Source: Desulfobacteraceae bacterium
GTDB taxonomy: Bacteria > Desulfobacterota > DSM-4660 > Desulfatiglandales > HGW-15
Direction: 5' to 3'
Assembly (NCBI GenBank): GCA_003819975.1
Contig: RPPU01000041.1
Coordinates: 1 to 14,389, forward strand
Length of the DNA: 14,389 nt
Below the pieces are notes generated by a model. The model did no database searches. It saw nothing but the letters and a program-made list of their open reading frames with translations, and had not been told where the DNA came from. This document shows positions 14,234-14,389 of the stretch, in pieces. Numbering within the stretch: the first letter of the stretch is position 1; each line of letters begins with the position of its first letter. The position numbers and the translations under genes were made by a program.

Positions 14234-14389
14234 CTAAGGCTTGATCGTGCTCAATAATTTTCGCGCTTCCTCTGCATAAGGAGCTTTCGGATCAAAATCA
14301 ATCGCCTTTGTGAGCATTTCTTTGGCTTCCATCTTCCGGCCCATTTTTAGGTAAATCCTGCCTATAAAAAAATGAGAAAGTTCATATTC
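14234..14389 (-). CDS. C-terminus of a TPR-repeat protein (partial)
   Basis: The minus strand is open from the right edge to a TAG at 14234-14236, giving 51 residues. They read as a TPR unit: HFFIGRIYLKMGRKMEAKEM then LTKAIDFDPKAPYAEEARKL, with the Gly/Ala/Pro positions of the repeat (G at 8, A at 20, P at 32). The rest of the gene lies beyond the window. It is convergent with the zinc-ribbon gene and shares its terminator. The role cannot be stated from one repeat. Confidence 0.8.
   Translation of the reverse strand, partial: EYELSHFFIGRIYLKMGRKMEAKEMLTKAIDFDPKAPYAEEARKLLSTIKP

Overview
The window reads as bacterial chromosome from a Gram-negative, probably uncultured lineage. The evidence is Shine-Dalgarno sites, ATGA start/stop overlaps, Sec-type signal peptides, a glycine-rich 'GGCFI' C-terminal signal on a large secreted protease, and intergenic spacers full of small repeats. 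The style recalls Omnitrophota or Desulfobacterota genomes, but no marker gene settles the taxonomy. TGA and TAA both act as ordinary stops.

Layout, left to right. (1) 1-861: 3' part of an ornithine cyclodeaminase/mu-crystallin family gene whose start lies outside the window. (2) 862-1285: non-coding spacer holding two diverged copies of a repeat unit. (3) 1286-4308: a visibly AT-richer block with four co-directional genes. The first three are chained by ATGA overlaps: a small protein with an HDS motif, a DUF4262 protein and a candidate lipoprotein. The fourth is an exported protein of unknown function. (4) 4408-5166: an exported protein that looks like a concanavalin A-like beta-sandwich. 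(5) 5167-5820: spacer with a dense series of hairpins and a possible minus-strand protein relic, followed by an unknown gene (5909-6451) whose N-terminus appears lost to a frameshift. (6) 6611-7328: a toxin-antitoxin module with a near-consensus sigma-70 promoter, an intact DUF2281-type antitoxin, and a PIN-domain toxin broken by an in-frame TAA. (7) 7420-8406: a TPR protein. (8) 8657-11701: a secreted subtilisin-like protease with two propeptide-like repeats, a complete catalytic set, two FN3 domains and an odd C-terminal tail. (9) 12140-12634: a cyclophilin strikingly like eukaryotic cyclophilin A. (10) 12652-12925: three successive repeat structures. (11) 12997-14004: a two-gene unit, an exported protein plus a zinc-ribbon protein. 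(12) A strong bidirectional terminator, then the C-terminus of a convergent minus-strand TPR gene running off the right edge.

No single multi-gene system with an established pathway is present. The parts most deserving a second look are the overlapping DUF4262 cluster, the decayed toxin beside an intact antitoxin, the hairpin cluster at 5465-5589, the altered C-terminal signal of the protease, and the eukaryote-type cyclophilin. Family assignments rest on motif recognition only; no database search was run.
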